Origin: Saprospiraceae bacterium
GTDB taxonomy: Bacteria > Bacteroidota > Bacteroidia > Chitinophagales > Saprospiraceae
Assembly (NCBI GenBank): GCA_013001595.1
Contig: JABDMH010000093.1
Span: 124,001-188,000 of the forward strand
Reading direction: 5' to 3'
Length of the DNA stretch: 64,000 bases
Translations under genes and position numbers: made by a program
Notes under the pieces: model-generated
Databases searched by the model: none
What the model saw: the letters and a program-made list of their open reading frames with translations, nothing else
Told to the model about the DNA's origin: nothing
Shown: piece by piece, positions 55,501 through 62,719 of the stretch
How positions within the stretch are numbered: position 1 is the first letter of the stretch
How the letters are laid out: the number at the start of each line of letters is the position of its first letter

Positions 55501-57518
55501 TCAAATGAGGGAGCAGCATTCACAGCTTCTATGACCAAGCCACTTCCACTGGTCAAAACATAGAGTTGTTCGTAACCAGCCGGTAGAAAAGCCTGCTGAT
55601 CCACCGTTGCTTCAATAGTCTGAGATTCTGCAGTAGAACAGGCAATCGTTTCTCCACCTGCTAATGTTCCAGCAGATGGCACATTGGCAGTGAACACAGC
55701 ACCAGCCACATCTAGGCTAGCGCATATAGAACCGCCGCCTTGGAACAAAAGACTATTGACGTCTACCCCTGTGGTAGTCCCAAATTCGATGATACCTAGG
55801 TCCAGGGTATTGGGATCATATACCAATGAATGAATGGTATAGATCCCTCCTGTGTTTACTGAAAAGCTGGGAGACGATCCAGCATTCTGAATGACGAGTT
55901 CTTCTCCGCTGGTTAAGACATAAATCAATTGAAAACCATCAGGAATAACAGTTTCTCTATCTCTTTGAGCCTCCAAAAGAATGTCGCTTCCATCACTGCA
56001 AGCAATATCTGATGCCGAAGTAAGGGATCCTGCATCAGGCTTCACTACACTGAAGGATGCTCCAGCAACAAGTAAACTTCCACAGATATTTCCTCCTCCC
56101 TGTGTCAAGAGGCTGTTAACATCAAAACCTGTGGTTGTTCCGATCACTACAATGGATAGATCAAGTGTTTCCGGATTGTACACAAGTGTGTGAATAATGT
56201 AGTTGCCATTCTCAGTGACTTCAAATGAAGGTTGGTCACTCACATCCATGATTACCAATTCATCACCTTTTGTCAGCACATATAGTATTGAGAAGCCAGC
56301 AGGCACTGTTGGAGTATCTTTTGTCGCTGCAACTAGGAGAGAGGTTTCACCACCGCAGATGGTCGCTTCGCCTTCAGGTTCTAGTGTTCCTGCATCTGGA
56401 CTCGTAATATCGAATTGAGCACCAGCGACATCGAGGCTGGCACAGATCGAGCCTCCGCCTTGAACCAATAGTCCATTGACATCGAAACCGGAAGTTTCTC
56501 CCAGCGCTACGATTCCAAGATCAAGTGTGTTGGGATCGTAAATCAGGGTATGTATGGTATAACGTCCGGTATCATTAACGGTAAAAGTAGGCTCAGACCC
56601 AACCTGCGTGATAATCAGTCCAGATCCCTTGGTCAACACATAGATTAAGCTGTATCCCTCAGGAATAAAGGGTTGTTCGGAAACTTCGGCACTGAGCTCA
56701 ATATCACCTGGAGTAAAACAAATGCTACTCTGGCTGGTAGATAATTGTCCTGCACTTGGGTCTACTACTGAAAAAGCAGCTCCTGTAACATCGAGAGATG
56801 CACAAATATCTCCGCCGCCCTGATTCAATAGACCATTAACATCAAAACCGGTGGTTACACCAAGCTCTACTATGCTAAGATCCAAGGTCATAGGATCATA
56901 AATAAGGGGGTGTATGATGTATTGGCCAGCCCCATTAACCGTAAAGTTTGGCTCTGCATTTACGTTCTGAATGACTAGGTCTGTGCCTTTAGTAAGAACA
57001 TAGATTAGTTCATATCCTGCGCCGAGCGAAAAATTTGAATGAGTAGCTTCAAGTGTTGCCGAGCCATCAAAACATACAATTTCATTAACAGGCGTAATTT
57101 CTCCCGTTGAGCCACCAGCGAGAGTAAGAGTTACGAAGTTGGAAGATAGTTCGTAACAGAAGTCGGCAAAGATTGCTGAATTGATGTTTTCACCAATTGG
57201 ATCCAGCAATACCCCCCACCAACTAACACTGTAGACCCGCTTGGATCCAGGAGTAAGTTTTGAGAGGTCGACAATATTCTTTGTTTGCATGGCCTCAATG
57301 ATGCCTTCTTCATTGGTGAAGACAAATACGTTTAGACCTGCATTGGATCCAGGTTTTAATTTAATGCGTTGACTAGAACATACATCTATAGATGTTTCTC
57401 CATTCGCCAACATTACTTCTTTGCCAGCGATACACTGACTTTCAACCTCTGATGCCATTCCCATAAAAAGGACCAGCAGGGAAAGAGATAGGTAGATCTT
57501 CATTTGCTTCATCTTCAT
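52566..57518 (-). CDS. Giant secreted protein with 12 tandem ~119-residue repeats and a T9SS-like C-terminal domain
   Basis: A 1650-residue protein. Residues 1-28 are a signal peptide ending VESQ. A divergent first module (about 50-136; FVFTNEEGIIEA, YSVSWWGVLL, CYELSSNFVTLT) is followed by 12 tandem repeats to about 1566. Each reads roughly AGTL-x-C-(20)-PEGYxxIYVLTSGxxLVI, then FxVxxxGxYTIHxLVYD, LDLxIVxxGxTTGxDVN, and LLxQGGGxICASLDVAG. Each has two conserved Cys (one after AGTL, one in ICAS), consistent with a disulfide per module; repeat 12 lacks the first. The last 84 residues form a beta-rich tail like a type A T9SS sorting domain. It is probably surface-exposed or released; adhesin or matrix function is inference. 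It is divergent from an ECF sigma/anti-sigma-like pair. Confidence 0.85.
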   Translation of the reverse strand: MKMKQMKIYLSLSLLVLFMGMASEVESQCIAGKEVMLANGETSIDVCSSQRIKLKPGSNAGLNVFVFTNEEGIIEAMQTKNIVDLSKLTPGSKRVYSVSWWGVLLDPIGENINSAIFADFCYELSSNFVTLTLAGGSTGEITPVNEIVCFDGSATLEATHSNFSLGAGYELIYVLTKGTDLVIQNVNAEPNFTVNGAGQYIIHPLIYDPMTLDLSIVELGVTTGFDVNGLLNQGGGDICASLDVTGAAFSVVDPSAGQLSTSQSSICFTPGDIELSAEVSEQPFIPEGYSLIYVLTKGSGLIITQVGSEPTFTVNDTGRYTIHTLIYDPNTLDLGIVALGETSGFDVNGLLVQGGGSICASLDVAGAQFDITSPDAGTLEPEGEATICGGETSLLVAATKDTPTVPAGFSILYVLTKGDELVIMDVSDQPSFEVTENGNYIIHTLVYNPETLDLSIVVIGTTTGFDVNSLLTQGGGNICGSLLVAGASFSVVKPDAGSLTSASDIACSDGSDILLEAQRDRETVIPDGFQLIYVLTSGEELVIQNAGSSPSFSVNTGGIYTIHSLVYDPNTLDLGIIEFGTTTGVDVNSLLFQGGGSICASLDVAGAVFTANVPSAGTLAGGETIACSTAESQTIEATVDQQAFLPAGYEQLYVLTSGSGLVIEAVNAAPSFEVSESGMFTIHSLVYDPLTLDLGIVVFGETTGFDVNGLLVQGGGGICASLDVAGTVFSIGPDAGTLTSSSSGCLADGEVTLTAMANGDAVILEGFETIYVLTSGEELVIQQVGSEPAFTVEEEGIYTIHTLVYDPTTLDLGIVVPGVTTGVDVNGLLIQGGGQICASLDVAGARFKVADPQAGTLVAVSSDFCASNEPIMIEAAAQGDAVVPDGYSTIYVLTSGDDLVIQAVSAEPQFDVGVPNSYKIHTLIYDMETLDLGIVQIGVTTGFDVNGLLAQGGGSICGSLDVAGAKFSIGPSSGTLTAGSVEGCDMEVTLAAEVASAPYIPEGYQQLYVLTKGESLVIEQVGGEPIFTVEDNGTYTIHTLVYDPNTLDLSIVVPGETTGFDVNGLLIQGGGSICAALDVAGAPFTVVGVSAGTLNAPSSFVCFSGSETTITAEVVEPASLPAGYSHIYVLTSGDELVIQGVSSTPSFDVSSGGIYTIHSLVYDTSTLDLGIVELGVTTGFDVNGLLIQGGGQICASLDVAGARFIVGPDAGTLVSVSTSGCTGSFMLEAGTEREPFIPEGYTQLFVLTEGSNLVIQAVAENPMFEVTNTGTYTIHSLVYDPLTLDLGIVEFGVTTGVDVNGLLIQGGGSICASLDVAGAVFEASGPIAGTLNSESALVCFDGSSVSLDAQHADEPVVPAGYSVLYVLTQGDGLVIQQVGAEPTFEVDMPGNYTIHTLVYDANTLDLSIVVPGVTTGIDVNGLLVQGGGSICAALDVAGSKISVGPSAGTLVADNPSPMLDGMGSAMLQASVGEDPVVPEGFSLIYVLTSGDDLVIQNVNATPMFEVTTSGKYTIHTLVYDTLTLDLGIVEVGVTTGVDVNGLLVQGGGSICAALDVAGAVFDVSAAMSRSGIEIINVWYHAGIIYAEIEASKPMLTPLQVFNPGGLEVVTRRESISQGYNLLEVTLAVENPSSLYFVKIENQVFKIMKDW
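52821..57110 (-). repeat. Tandem array of 12 coding repeats of about 357 bp
   Basis: The unit period is about 119 codons, with small length differences in the linker after AGTL. The strongest conservation is in IYVLTSG, YTIH-LVYD, LDLGIV, DVNGLL-QGGG and ICASLDVAGA. Synonymous and linker positions have diverged, so the copies are not recent identical duplications. Confidence 0.85.
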
Positions 57519-57575
57519 TTAGATTTTCAATTATCAAATATTTTACATCGTTAGGTGTGCCTTCAAAAGACTAGG

Positions 57576-57662
57576 GGTTGCCTGAATTAAAGATTTTGTT
57601 TACTTATTTGTTCATTTTATTGAACAAAGTGTTGAAAAAAATATTTTGACATCTAGGCAACC
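57576..57662. promoter_or_regulatory. Nested inverted repeats in the ECF/giant-protein divergent spacer
   Basis: An outer pair GGTTGCCT (57576-57583) and AGGCAACC (57655-57662) encloses an inner, perfect pair TTTGTTCA (57607-57614) and TGAACAAA (57621-57628) with a 6-base centre. The inner one has operator or hairpin geometry. The spacer (57519-57706) must hold promoters for both the giant repeat gene and the ECF sigma gene. Confidence 0.5.
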
Positions 57663-57706
57663 TCTGTAAGAAAGGCTGCACAGATAATCTTTGACTACAG
57701 GTAAGT

Positions 57707-58282
57707 ATGGATGACCATCAAATTATGGTGCTGATAAATGGATGTCTCAATGGTGACCGCAAGAACCAAAGAGCTCTGTTTGATTGCTACAAGAGAGCAA
57801 CATTTGCACTTTGTTTGAGATATGCGAGAGACAAATTTCAGGCTCAAGATATGTTGCAAGAAGGCTTTATTAAAGTCTTCAAGGACCTAGCAAGTTATAA
57901 CGCATCGAAAGGAGCTCTCTGGACTTGGATGAGAAGGGTGATCATCAATGCCTGCCTGCAGTATATTCGTAAAAACAGAAAGTTTGAGCAAGAATGTTTT
58001 ATTGGTGAAGAGACTGATGTAGTGCAATATGAGGATGTATCATCTAGTTCATACTCTCCTCGTGATCTACTGAGTTATTTGCAGCAACTACCCAATGGTT
58101 ACCGGACCGTTTTTAATCTTCATGTTATGGAAGGGTATACGCATCCTGAAATAGCGGAGATCCTTAACATCTCGATCAATACGTCCAAATCTCAACTTTC
58201 TAAAGCGAAAGCCTTTCTAAGGAAATGTTTGAAAGAAGGTAATCCCGAGAATGTTACGTCTAAATTGGCAGTCACAAGATGA
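57707..58282 (+). CDS. ECF-type RNA polymerase sigma factor
   Basis: A 191-residue sigma-70-family factor with only regions 2 and 4. Region 2 has ALCLRYARDKFQAQDMLQEGFIKVFKDL, including the core-binding DMLQEGF. Region 4 has LPNGYRTVFNLHVMEGYTHPEIAEILNIS with the helix-turn-helix followed by TSKSQLSKAKAFLRK (landmarks only). It redirects RNA polymerase to a specific regulon. Its stop overlaps the start of the next gene (ATGA), which is therefore a candidate anti-sigma partner. It is divergent from the giant repeat gene, a possible target. Confidence 0.93.
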   Translation: MDDHQIMVLINGCLNGDRKNQRALFDCYKRATFALCLRYARDKFQAQDMLQEGFIKVFKDLASYNASKGALWTWMRRVIINACLQYIRKNRKFEQECFIGEETDVVQYEDVSSSSYSPRDLLSYLQQLPNGYRTVFNLHVMEGYTHPEIAEILNISINTSKSQLSKAKAFLRKCLKEGNPENVTSKLAVTR

Positions 58283-59730
58283 ATAAGGATAGCAAAGATC
58301 GAATAGAGCGTATCTTCAGAGAGGGCCTCTCTGATCACACTGACATAGTGAGTGCTGACTTAGATGTGCCTGAAGGCACATGGATTAATATAGAAAATGC
58401 GCTGGACGCCCCTAAGTCAAACAGAAGAGGTGGGTTTGTAGGATTAATACTTGCGTTAGTGGGATTTGGTGTTTTGGTGGGTTTTTCCATCTATACGATG
58501 GCTCAGATGACAAATTTTCAGTATTTAGAGTTCTTAGCCATTCCTGATTCTCTTATTTTGCCTCACATCTCGTCGGAAGGGTCTATGATAGATGTTTTCA
58601 TTCCATCGAAAACAGCTTCTGCAAGAGAGGAAGTCGTTCAAATCGAAAATCAAAAAGATCAAAGTAGGGACCCAATATCGAGGAATCGAGGTTTGGCCAT
58701 TTCCCCGCATGTAGCTAATCAAGTCAATGATGATCAAGAATCAGACGTAGCTAGAAAAGCTTTTCCGTTTCTTTCCACCAAAGAAATTGAGGAGGACACT
58801 TACCTCCAAAATAACAAGGATGGTGCGGAAATTGAGTTGGAAGATTTTCCAGCGTTCAGAAATTTTGGCCTTTTGTCTTCCGTATCCGGTGAGATGTCTC
58901 CTCTAGCTAAATCTGATGTTGTAGTGGAAGGATTGGAGGGAGAATTGAAGTCATCAAAATATTGGACGGCACAATTGGGGGCCGGAATGCGCTCTAACGA
59001 TTATTTCATTCAGGGGAATTTCTCTATTGATCCTAACACGCAGTTTAATGTGGAGAAAAGGTGGTCACCAGAAGTTTTTCTAACAGCCTCTTATTTTATG
59101 GGTAAATCCTTTTCATTGGATGCTGGACTGCATTTCACTCCCATTCAAACCACAGCTAAATATGTTTTTACCTTACCCTATTCTACTGCAGAGGAAGAGA
59201 TCGTTGGCAATATTGCATTTCGTTCCATCAATCACAACATTCCTTCAGTAGATGGTGGCCTAGCTGCCGAGACCCGGTTAGAACGCAACGTCGAAGCCAC
59301 CGTAGAGGATGGAGAGGAGGTGGTGCTAAATGCCGACGTTGATCAAACGCAGCATATAATTTCTTTACCCTTATCAGCACGATTGCGTCTTCTAAACTTG
59401 GGAAACCTTCATGTAAGTGCTGGAGTTGGTATAAACTTCAATCTGCAGATTTCTCAACTGAAATCTGAAGTTACCAACTTGGAGTCTAGTCTAGAACAAA
59501 TCAGTTATAGAGAATTAGTTCTTACACCTTTGGATACAAGGTCCTCAAAGTCTTTCTTCATGGGATATCAATTTGGAATCGATACTCAATATTTTATTGA
59601 TAACTCAGGTACATTTATTTCTGGCTCACTGACCTACTCCAACGCACTATCACCGATTTTTTCATTTGATAATGTGAATGTTTACCCAAGATCATTGGCT
59701 GTCGGAATCGGTATAGGCAAGAAATTTTGA
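58279..59730 (+). CDS. Membrane-anchored protein with beta-barrel-like C-terminus; candidate anti-sigma factor
   Basis: A 483-residue protein in three parts. The first is a 50-residue polar N-terminus (DLDVPEGTWINIENAL) placed as in anti-sigma factors. One transmembrane helix follows (about 52-73, GLILALVGFGVLVGFSIYTM). After a linker, the C-terminal 260 residues resemble outer-membrane beta-barrel strands (WTAQLGAGMRSNDYFIQG, FLTASYFMGKSFSLDAGLHF) and end in an aromatic F. ECF-linked genes of this type occur in Bacteroidota, but inner-membrane anchor plus barrel is topologically puzzling. The anti-sigma role is inferred from its four-base overlap with the sigma gene. Confidence 0.65.
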   Translation: MNKDSKDRIERIFREGLSDHTDIVSADLDVPEGTWINIENALDAPKSNRRGGFVGLILALVGFGVLVGFSIYTMAQMTNFQYLEFLAIPDSLILPHISSEGSMIDVFIPSKTASAREEVVQIENQKDQSRDPISRNRGLAISPHVANQVNDDQESDVARKAFPFLSTKEIEEDTYLQNNKDGAEIELEDFPAFRNFGLLSSVSGEMSPLAKSDVVVEGLEGELKSSKYWTAQLGAGMRSNDYFIQGNFSIDPNTQFNVEKRWSPEVFLTASYFMGKSFSLDAGLHFTPIQTTAKYVFTLPYSTAEEEIVGNIAFRSINHNIPSVDGGLAAETRLERNVEATVEDGEEVVLNADVDQTQHIISLPLSARLRLLNLGNLHVSAGVGINFNLQISQLKSEVTNLESSLEQISYRELVLTPLDTRSSKSFFMGYQFGIDTQYFIDNSGTFISGSLTYSNALSPIFSFDNVNVYPRSLAVGIGIGKKF

Positions 59731-59965
59731 TTGAGACACCCTGTTTTCCATTATTCTGTACTTCCGATGAGTTTACAGCTGCACCGTCACTAGTGCCTTA
59801 CATACCTATCTGATCTACCTATAGATTGGTGGAGATATACGTTTTGGGTTTATTATCTTTAAAATCAAAGAACCTGATTGCTAGAAACTTGCTGCTGACG
59901 CCAGGAAAAATAAGGACCTGCGCATCAGATTCAAAATCTATAGATTCGATAATGACCAAAATGGA

Positions 59966-60202
59966 ATGAACCCATCTGGCAGAAGGAAAAGAATGGTTTG
60001 GAGAGTATTGTGTGGATTATTTGTTGTCTTGAGTGTGATCACCTTTACACCCTGGGTGATACCGGCGCATACTATTGAACCTCGGCTTTGGGGCGTGCCC
60101 TATACCCTTTGGACTGGATTCATCATAGCAACCATTTTTGTCTTTATGACTTATTTAGGAGCACTATTTTTCCCTGGATCTGAGAAAGAGGATCCATCAT
60201 GA
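59966..60202 (+). CDS. DUF3311-like small membrane protein
   Basis: A 78-residue protein with two transmembrane helices (VLCGLFVVLSVITFTPWV and TLWTGFIIATIFVFMTYLGA). It has the RLWGVPYTLW linker characteristic of the small DUF3311 proteins that accompany sodium:solute symporters. It overlaps the symporter start by four bases, so the two likely form one transporter. Confidence 0.75.
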   Translation: MNPSGRRKRMVWRVLCGLFVVLSVITFTPWVIPAHTIEPRLWGVPYTLWTGFIIATIFVFMTYLGALFFPGSEKEDPS

Positions 60203-61584
60203 AGACATGGTTGCTCATTCTATTTCCGGTCTATCTTACGTTGCTGATTTTTTTTGCTTTCTGGTCTAAGAAGCAGAATAAGAGTAGTAGTGATTTCATC
60301 CTTGGTGGCAGTCCACTTGGTCTCTTCGTCGGATTTATGACAGTGGCAGCTACCATATTCAGCACTTTCACACTGATGGGTTTACCAGATTTTTTCCGAT
60401 TACACGGAATTGGTGCCTGGATATTTGTTGGTGTATCGGATGGAGCTATGGTGTTTGGCATTTTATGGTTTGCTTTTCATCTGAGGAAGAAAGTCGCACT
60501 CAAGGGTTTTAATGGAATGGGTGGTCTGCTCAAGTCCTGCTATGGAACTTCCTGGGCAGGATACATCTATTTTGCAGGTATATTCCTATTCCTAATTCCT
60601 TACGTTGCCATTCAAATCAGAGGCATCTCGATCTTTTTAGAAGCAGCTTTTCCCGCAGCCCTTCCATCTTGGGGCTGGGCCATCTTGATTGTTGCCCTTA
60701 TGCTTTTCTACAGCGAGACAGGTGGGCTAAAAGCGATCATCTATGCGGATGTATTGCAGGGGACAATTCTATTGATAGCCGTTTGGATCATTGCAGCCAC
60801 ATGCATGAAAAGCTTTGGAAGCATCAGTGACATGTTTGTTCAAGTGGAAAGGATGGAACCTCGATTGCTCTCCACACCAGGACCACAAGGTCTCTTCTCA
60901 GTTCAGTTTCTCATTGCAACATTCGTTGTGATACAGTTTTATCCATCTACACAACCCCAGATTGTTATACGAATCGCCATTATGAAAGATCTCAAGGCAG
61001 CTCAACGGATGGCAGTTGCACTAGGAGGTTTTATGCTGCTGATTTTTATTCCTACGATTGCCATTGGACTATATGGAGCCGTACATTACTCGGACCTCAG
61101 CACAGCCGACTTTCTAGTTCAGGCCTTGTTGTTTGATCAGCTTGGCTGGGTGGCTGCCGTGACTATAATTGGACTCATCGCTGCGGCTTTGTCGACCAGT
61201 GATTCGCAGATTTTTGCACTTGGCACAGAGCTGCGATCCTTACTCATGCATCGCCAAAAGCATGTTATGCTGCTGACCCGACTGGCCATTGCCTTTTTTG
61301 CCATTGCCTCCCTGGTATTTTCGATTGTGAGCAGCGATCAACTGGTCTTATTGGCCAGAGTAAGTTTTGCGGGTACTGCTTTACTTGGCCCCATGGTCAT
61401 GCTAGCCATCCTTACTACGGGTCCACCAGGTAGAGAAATTCTGGTTGCTACAGCCATTGCTATTGTTTTGTTTACGATGTCCCTGGCAGGATCGATACCG
61501 GAATTCATCATGGGCCTCAGATTGGACTTGCTTCTGATGCTGACCTTGTCCTTGGTAGGGGTCGTTTCAAGATGGTTTAGGTAG
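60199..61584 (+). CDS. Sodium:solute symporter (SSS family)
   Basis: A 461-residue membrane protein with about 12-13 helices, in the PanF/PutP-like family. Features are DFILGGSPLGLFVGFMTVAA near the first helices, SETGGLKAIIYADVLQG (family motif) and LIGLIAAALSTSDSQIFAL. It imports an organic solute with Na+; the solute is not predictable. It is coupled to the DUF3311-like gene and converges with the MetE-C-like gene with 7 bases between stops. Confidence 0.9.
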   Translation: MKTWLLILFPVYLTLLIFFAFWSKKQNKSSSDFILGGSPLGLFVGFMTVAATIFSTFTLMGLPDFFRLHGIGAWIFVGVSDGAMVFGILWFAFHLRKKVALKGFNGMGGLLKSCYGTSWAGYIYFAGIFLFLIPYVAIQIRGISIFLEAAFPAALPSWGWAILIVALMLFYSETGGLKAIIYADVLQGTILLIAVWIIAATCMKSFGSISDMFVQVERMEPRLLSTPGPQGLFSVQFLIATFVVIQFYPSTQPQIVIRIAIMKDLKAAQRMAVALGGFMLLIFIPTIAIGLYGAVHYSDLSTADFLVQALLFDQLGWVAAVTIIGLIAAALSTSDSQIFALGTELRSLLMHRQKHVMLLTRLAIAFFAIASLVFSIVSSDQLVLLARVSFAGTALLGPMVMLAILTTGPPGREILVATAIAIVLFTMSLAGSIPEFIMGLRLDLLLMLTLSLVGVVSRWFR

Positions 61585-61591
61585 ATCTCCA

Positions 61592-62617
61592 CTAAATACC
61601 CAGGTACTTATTTCTACCCTTGACCAAGGCCTCCATTTTTCGATCTGCGACACTGCGTTTAAGCATCCAAAATCCGCAATCCGGATGAACCCATCCGATT
61701 CTGTCTAAACCAACCACGCTTTCAGCTTCCTCGATCCTTACTGCAACTTCGTCGGCAGATTCTATATGATTGACCTTGACGTCAATCACTCCAATACCCA
61801 GTTTGATCTTGGGTGCAATGTCCCGAAGTGCTTCTAAGTCTTGGGCAGGACGGTGAGCTAATTCCAGAACCAAATGGTCGCAGTGCAATCCATTTAGGAA
61901 ATCAATAAGTGCTCTCCAGGTGCCTTTCTGGATGGTTTGTCCACCATAATTACCAAAGCAAAAATGTACTGCTCGTTGTCCCCTACATTGATCCAGCATC
62001 ATATTGATTGCTTGTAAAGCTAGTGCTCCATCCTTTGGGTTTCCCGGAATATTGGCTTCGTCAATTTGCACACAGGCGCAATGCAGTTCACTAAATTGTT
62101 GGGCAAGCGTTTCCGCCAGTTGCATGGTCAGCTCTTCAAAATTGCCATAGTGTTGGTCAAGTAGAGTGCGGGCTAGCATATAGGGACTTGTAACAGTAAA
62201 TTTGATTTGTTCACCCACTGCATTAACCGCTCGTGCACAGTCTCCAACTAAATCTAAAGAACCCTCCTCTATGGGACCGATCACTACACCGGCAGGCTTA
62301 GTTCGAAATGCCATGCTCTTATTCTTAGCAAATTCAGCTGCATCCTTTCTTCCGATCGTACTACGAATGCCCGCCAAGGGGCGAATGAAGTAATCGATCA
62401 TGCCATTGGTCTCTGGATGATTGATATCAAATCGATACAGCTCTCCATCAGTGGGCAGATCAATACCGCACTGGCGTTGGATGTCAACGATTACCCTTGT
62501 CGCATCTACTATGCTTTGTTCACTTGGAGCTGAAGCTAACCACGACGGTACTGGATAGGAACCCACTGTTGTTGTCCTAATTCGTGGAAAATCTATGTCA
62601 TCAATTTTCTGGATCAT
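61592..62617 (-). CDS. Cobalamin-independent methionine synthase II family protein (MetE C-terminal-like)
   Basis: A 341-residue protein equal to the catalytic C-terminal half of MetE. It has TTVGSYP at the start, QIDEANIP in place of the usual QIDEPAL, the zinc-ligand pair HFCFGN (His and Cys) and the last zinc ligand in HPDCGF. It lacks the MetE N-terminal folate half. Stand-alone forms act as alternative methyltransferases in methionine formation or transfer methyl groups from other donors. No SAM or cobalamin riboswitch is seen upstream. It lies 102 bases after the heparinase-like gene. Confidence 0.85.
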   Translation of the reverse strand: MIQKIDDIDFPRIRTTTVGSYPVPSWLASAPSEQSIVDATRVIVDIQRQCGIDLPTDGELYRFDINHPETNGMIDYFIRPLAGIRSTIGRKDAAEFAKNKSMAFRTKPAGVVIGPIEEGSLDLVGDCARAVNAVGEQIKFTVTSPYMLARTLLDQHYGNFEELTMQLAETLAQQFSELHCACVQIDEANIPGNPKDGALALQAINMMLDQCRGQRAVHFCFGNYGGQTIQKGTWRALIDFLNGLHCDHLVLELAHRPAQDLEALRDIAPKIKLGIGVIDVKVNHIESADEVAVRIEEAESVVGLDRIGWVHPDCGFWMLKRSVADRKMEALVKGRNKYLGI

Positions 62618-62719
62618 AAGGAAAGGTACATTACAATTTGAAATCTTGTTATTTGTAACTGCTAGAGCAATGGAGTTGCATAGATGTGCTCAAAAAGCCA
62701 ATTTATTCAAATGGATTGC

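Noticed and set aside
52821-57110. Tandem repeats considered as a CRISPR-like or non-coding array
   Set aside because: The period (about 357 bases) is in frame, conservation is at protein level, and the array is inside one uninterrupted reading frame.
62618-62719. SAM or cobalamin riboswitch near the MetE-C-like gene
   Set aside because: This short spacer lies on the upstream side of the gene but has no conserved riboswitch core that I could see.
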